Shown here piece after piece: positions 5,770 through 6,824 of a DNA stretch of 6,824 nt. The DNA comes from Candidatus Pelagibacter sp. (lineage in GTDB: Bacteria > Pseudomonadota > Alphaproteobacteria > Pelagibacterales > Pelagibacteraceae). The notes beneath the pieces are model-generated. The model made no database searches. It had not been told where the DNA came from and saw only the letters and a list, made by a program, of their open reading frames with translations. The first letter of the stretch is position 1. Each line of letters begins with the position of its first letter. Made by a program: the position numbers and the translations under genes. The stretch lies in assembly GCA_028343315.1 (NCBI GenBank), contig JAOLYI010000019.1, forward strand, positions 1-6,824, given 5' to 3'.

Positions 5770-6824
5770 GAGTAAATACATTAAATAAATTTTTATATCT
5801 AGTTTTGGGTATCTCATTATTTATTGATTTATATTATAATATAGATACAGCAGGTAGTGGAGGTTTTATAAAAGACTTTGAAACTACTTGGCCTTTAGTT
5901 GAAAATCCTTTGGCTTTTAGCACAAATTTAGACATTAAATTTCCTTTACATTATTACATAGCAGCTATTATTTATAAAATAGTAGATGATAAAGAAATTT
6001 TACGACTAATTTATTGTATACTTGCCTTACCAATCCCCTATTTGTTTTTTATCTGCCTTAAAATAAAATTTAAAAAAATAAATATAAATAATTTATTTCT
6101 TTTTTCCCTTATTATTTTTTTATTACCTTCTTTTAGGTCAGCTGCTGTTTGGCCAAACACTCAAATTACAGGAATATTTTTTTTTATAATTTCTTTATTT
6201 TTTTTTTTAAAATGGGAGAATAAATCTCAATTTAATAAATTTAACAAAGAACTTTTTTTTACAATATTTTTTATGTCACTCACTGTTTACACAAGACAAT
6301 TATATGCAATGATATTTTTATATTTTATAATAATTTTTTATTTAAACCTTGATAACAAAAACTTTATAAAAACATTATTAGTTGTAACTATTCTTGCGCT
6401 GCCTGGCATTATTTTTGTATTGTTTTGGCCCAAGATTCTTAAAGCAACATTCGAATTTAAGTTTTATAACAGTTTGTTAGTAAATTCTTCAATTATATCA
6501 TTTTATTTAATACCTTTTTTTTCAATCATTTTTTATTTCAAAAAAAAAATAAAACTAATCGATAAAGATAAATTAGCTATATTTTTGATAGCAGTATTTG
6601 TGATAATTTGTTCTTATTTCTTTGATTATAATTACCTTATGGGTGGCGGGTATTTCATTAAGCTTTCAAAAATTTTTTTAGGTAATTTTTATTTTTTTTA
6701 TTTAACTTCAATAATAGGTTTTTTTCTTTTATACCTCTTATCGAAAGAAAATGTACTAAACTTAATATTAAATTTAATCATTATAACTGCTATCAGTGCT
6801 TATATAATTTTTATGAAATATTTT
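5766..6824 (+). CDS. Multi-pass membrane protein, possible GT-C type glycosyltransferase (partial)
   Basis: An open frame of 353 codons starts at an ATG overlapping the rlmB stop (ATGA) and runs without a stop to the window edge, so the C terminus is missing. The product is extremely hydrophobic, rich in Phe, Ile and Leu, with roughly ten membrane segments, among them about 9-24, 81-98, 109-122, 133-149 and 334-352. The loop after the first segment contains GGFIKDFETTWPLVENPLAF (32-51) and DIKFPLHYYIAA (56-67). An acidic pair (Asp37, Glu39) in this first loop, followed by a segment beginning at FPLHYY, resembles GT-C glycosyltransferases that use polyprenyl-linked sugars. I recognise no specific family, and it could be another polytopic protein. 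The overlap suggests co-transcription with rlmB, without an evident functional tie. Confidence 0.7.
   Translation, partial: MRVNTLNKFLYLVLGISLFIDLYYNIDTAGSGGFIKDFETTWPLVENPLAFSTNLDIKFPLHYYIAAIIYKIVDDKEILRLIYCILALPIPYLFFICLKIKFKKININNLFLFSLIIFLLPSFRSAAVWPNTQITGIFFFIISLFFFLKWENKSQFNKFNKELFFTIFFMSLTVYTRQLYAMIFLYFIIIFYLNLDNKNFIKTLLVVTILALPGIIFVLFWPKILKATFEFKFYNSLLVNSSIISFYLIPFFSIIFYFKKKIKLIDKDKLAIFLIAVFVIICSYFFDYNYLMGGGYFIKLSKIFLGNFYFFYLTSIIGFFLLYLLSKENVLNLILNLIIITAISAYIIFMKYF

Noticed and set aside
6170..6550. Long T and A homopolymers, considered as possible frameshifts or a pseudogene
   Set aside because: The frame continues without interruption through all of them, and membrane-segment codons rich in Phe and Lys explain the runs.
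1..6824. Searched for CRISPR arrays, insertion sequences, attachment sites and novel defence modules
   Set aside because: There are no spaced direct repeats, transposase-like frames or terminal inverted repeats. The tRNA genes show no integrase or duplicated 3' end beyond the 12-nt trailer repeat reported.

Overview
The window is very AT-rich (about 30% GC by eye) with almost no spacer DNA. Its gene order and protein sequences fit a streamlined alphaproteobacterium. The closest match from memory is the marine SAR11 clade (Pelagibacterales), but that assignment rests on composition, gene packing and overall protein look, not on a database search.

Positions 1-4893 (minus strand) hold the classic transcription/translation supercluster. 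In the direction of transcription it reads tRNA-Tyr(GUA), tRNA-Gly(UCC), tuf (EF-Tu), tRNA-Trp(CCA), secE, nusG, rplK, rplA, rplJ, rplL and the first 186 codons of rpoB, which runs off the left edge. Gaps between protein genes from secE to rplL are 0 to 15 nt, so this is most simply one long operon. A candidate promoter lies just upstream of tRNA-Tyr. The 62-nt rplL-rpoB gap is the widest in the protein-coding part and contains a hairpin followed by a U-run, a possible attenuator. No room exists for the long untranslated leaders through which L1 and L10 control their own synthesis in Escherichia coli.

Positions 4894-5025 form a 132-nt divergent intergenic region. Positions 5026-6824 (plus strand) carry rlmB, a SpoU-family rRNA 2'-O-ribose methyltransferase. 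It overlaps by an ATGA junction a long multi-pass membrane protein that is still open at the right edge and looks like a GT-C type glycosyltransferase, with only modest confidence.

Functionally, the left arm supplies tRNAs, the elongation factor that carries them, the ribosomal stalk (L1, L10, L11, L7/L12) that recruits EF-Tu, the transcription factor NusG, the secretion subunit SecE and RNA polymerase beta. rlmB adds ribosome modification. I see no mobile element, CRISPR array or clearly new system. The most interesting items are small RNA-level structures between the genes.
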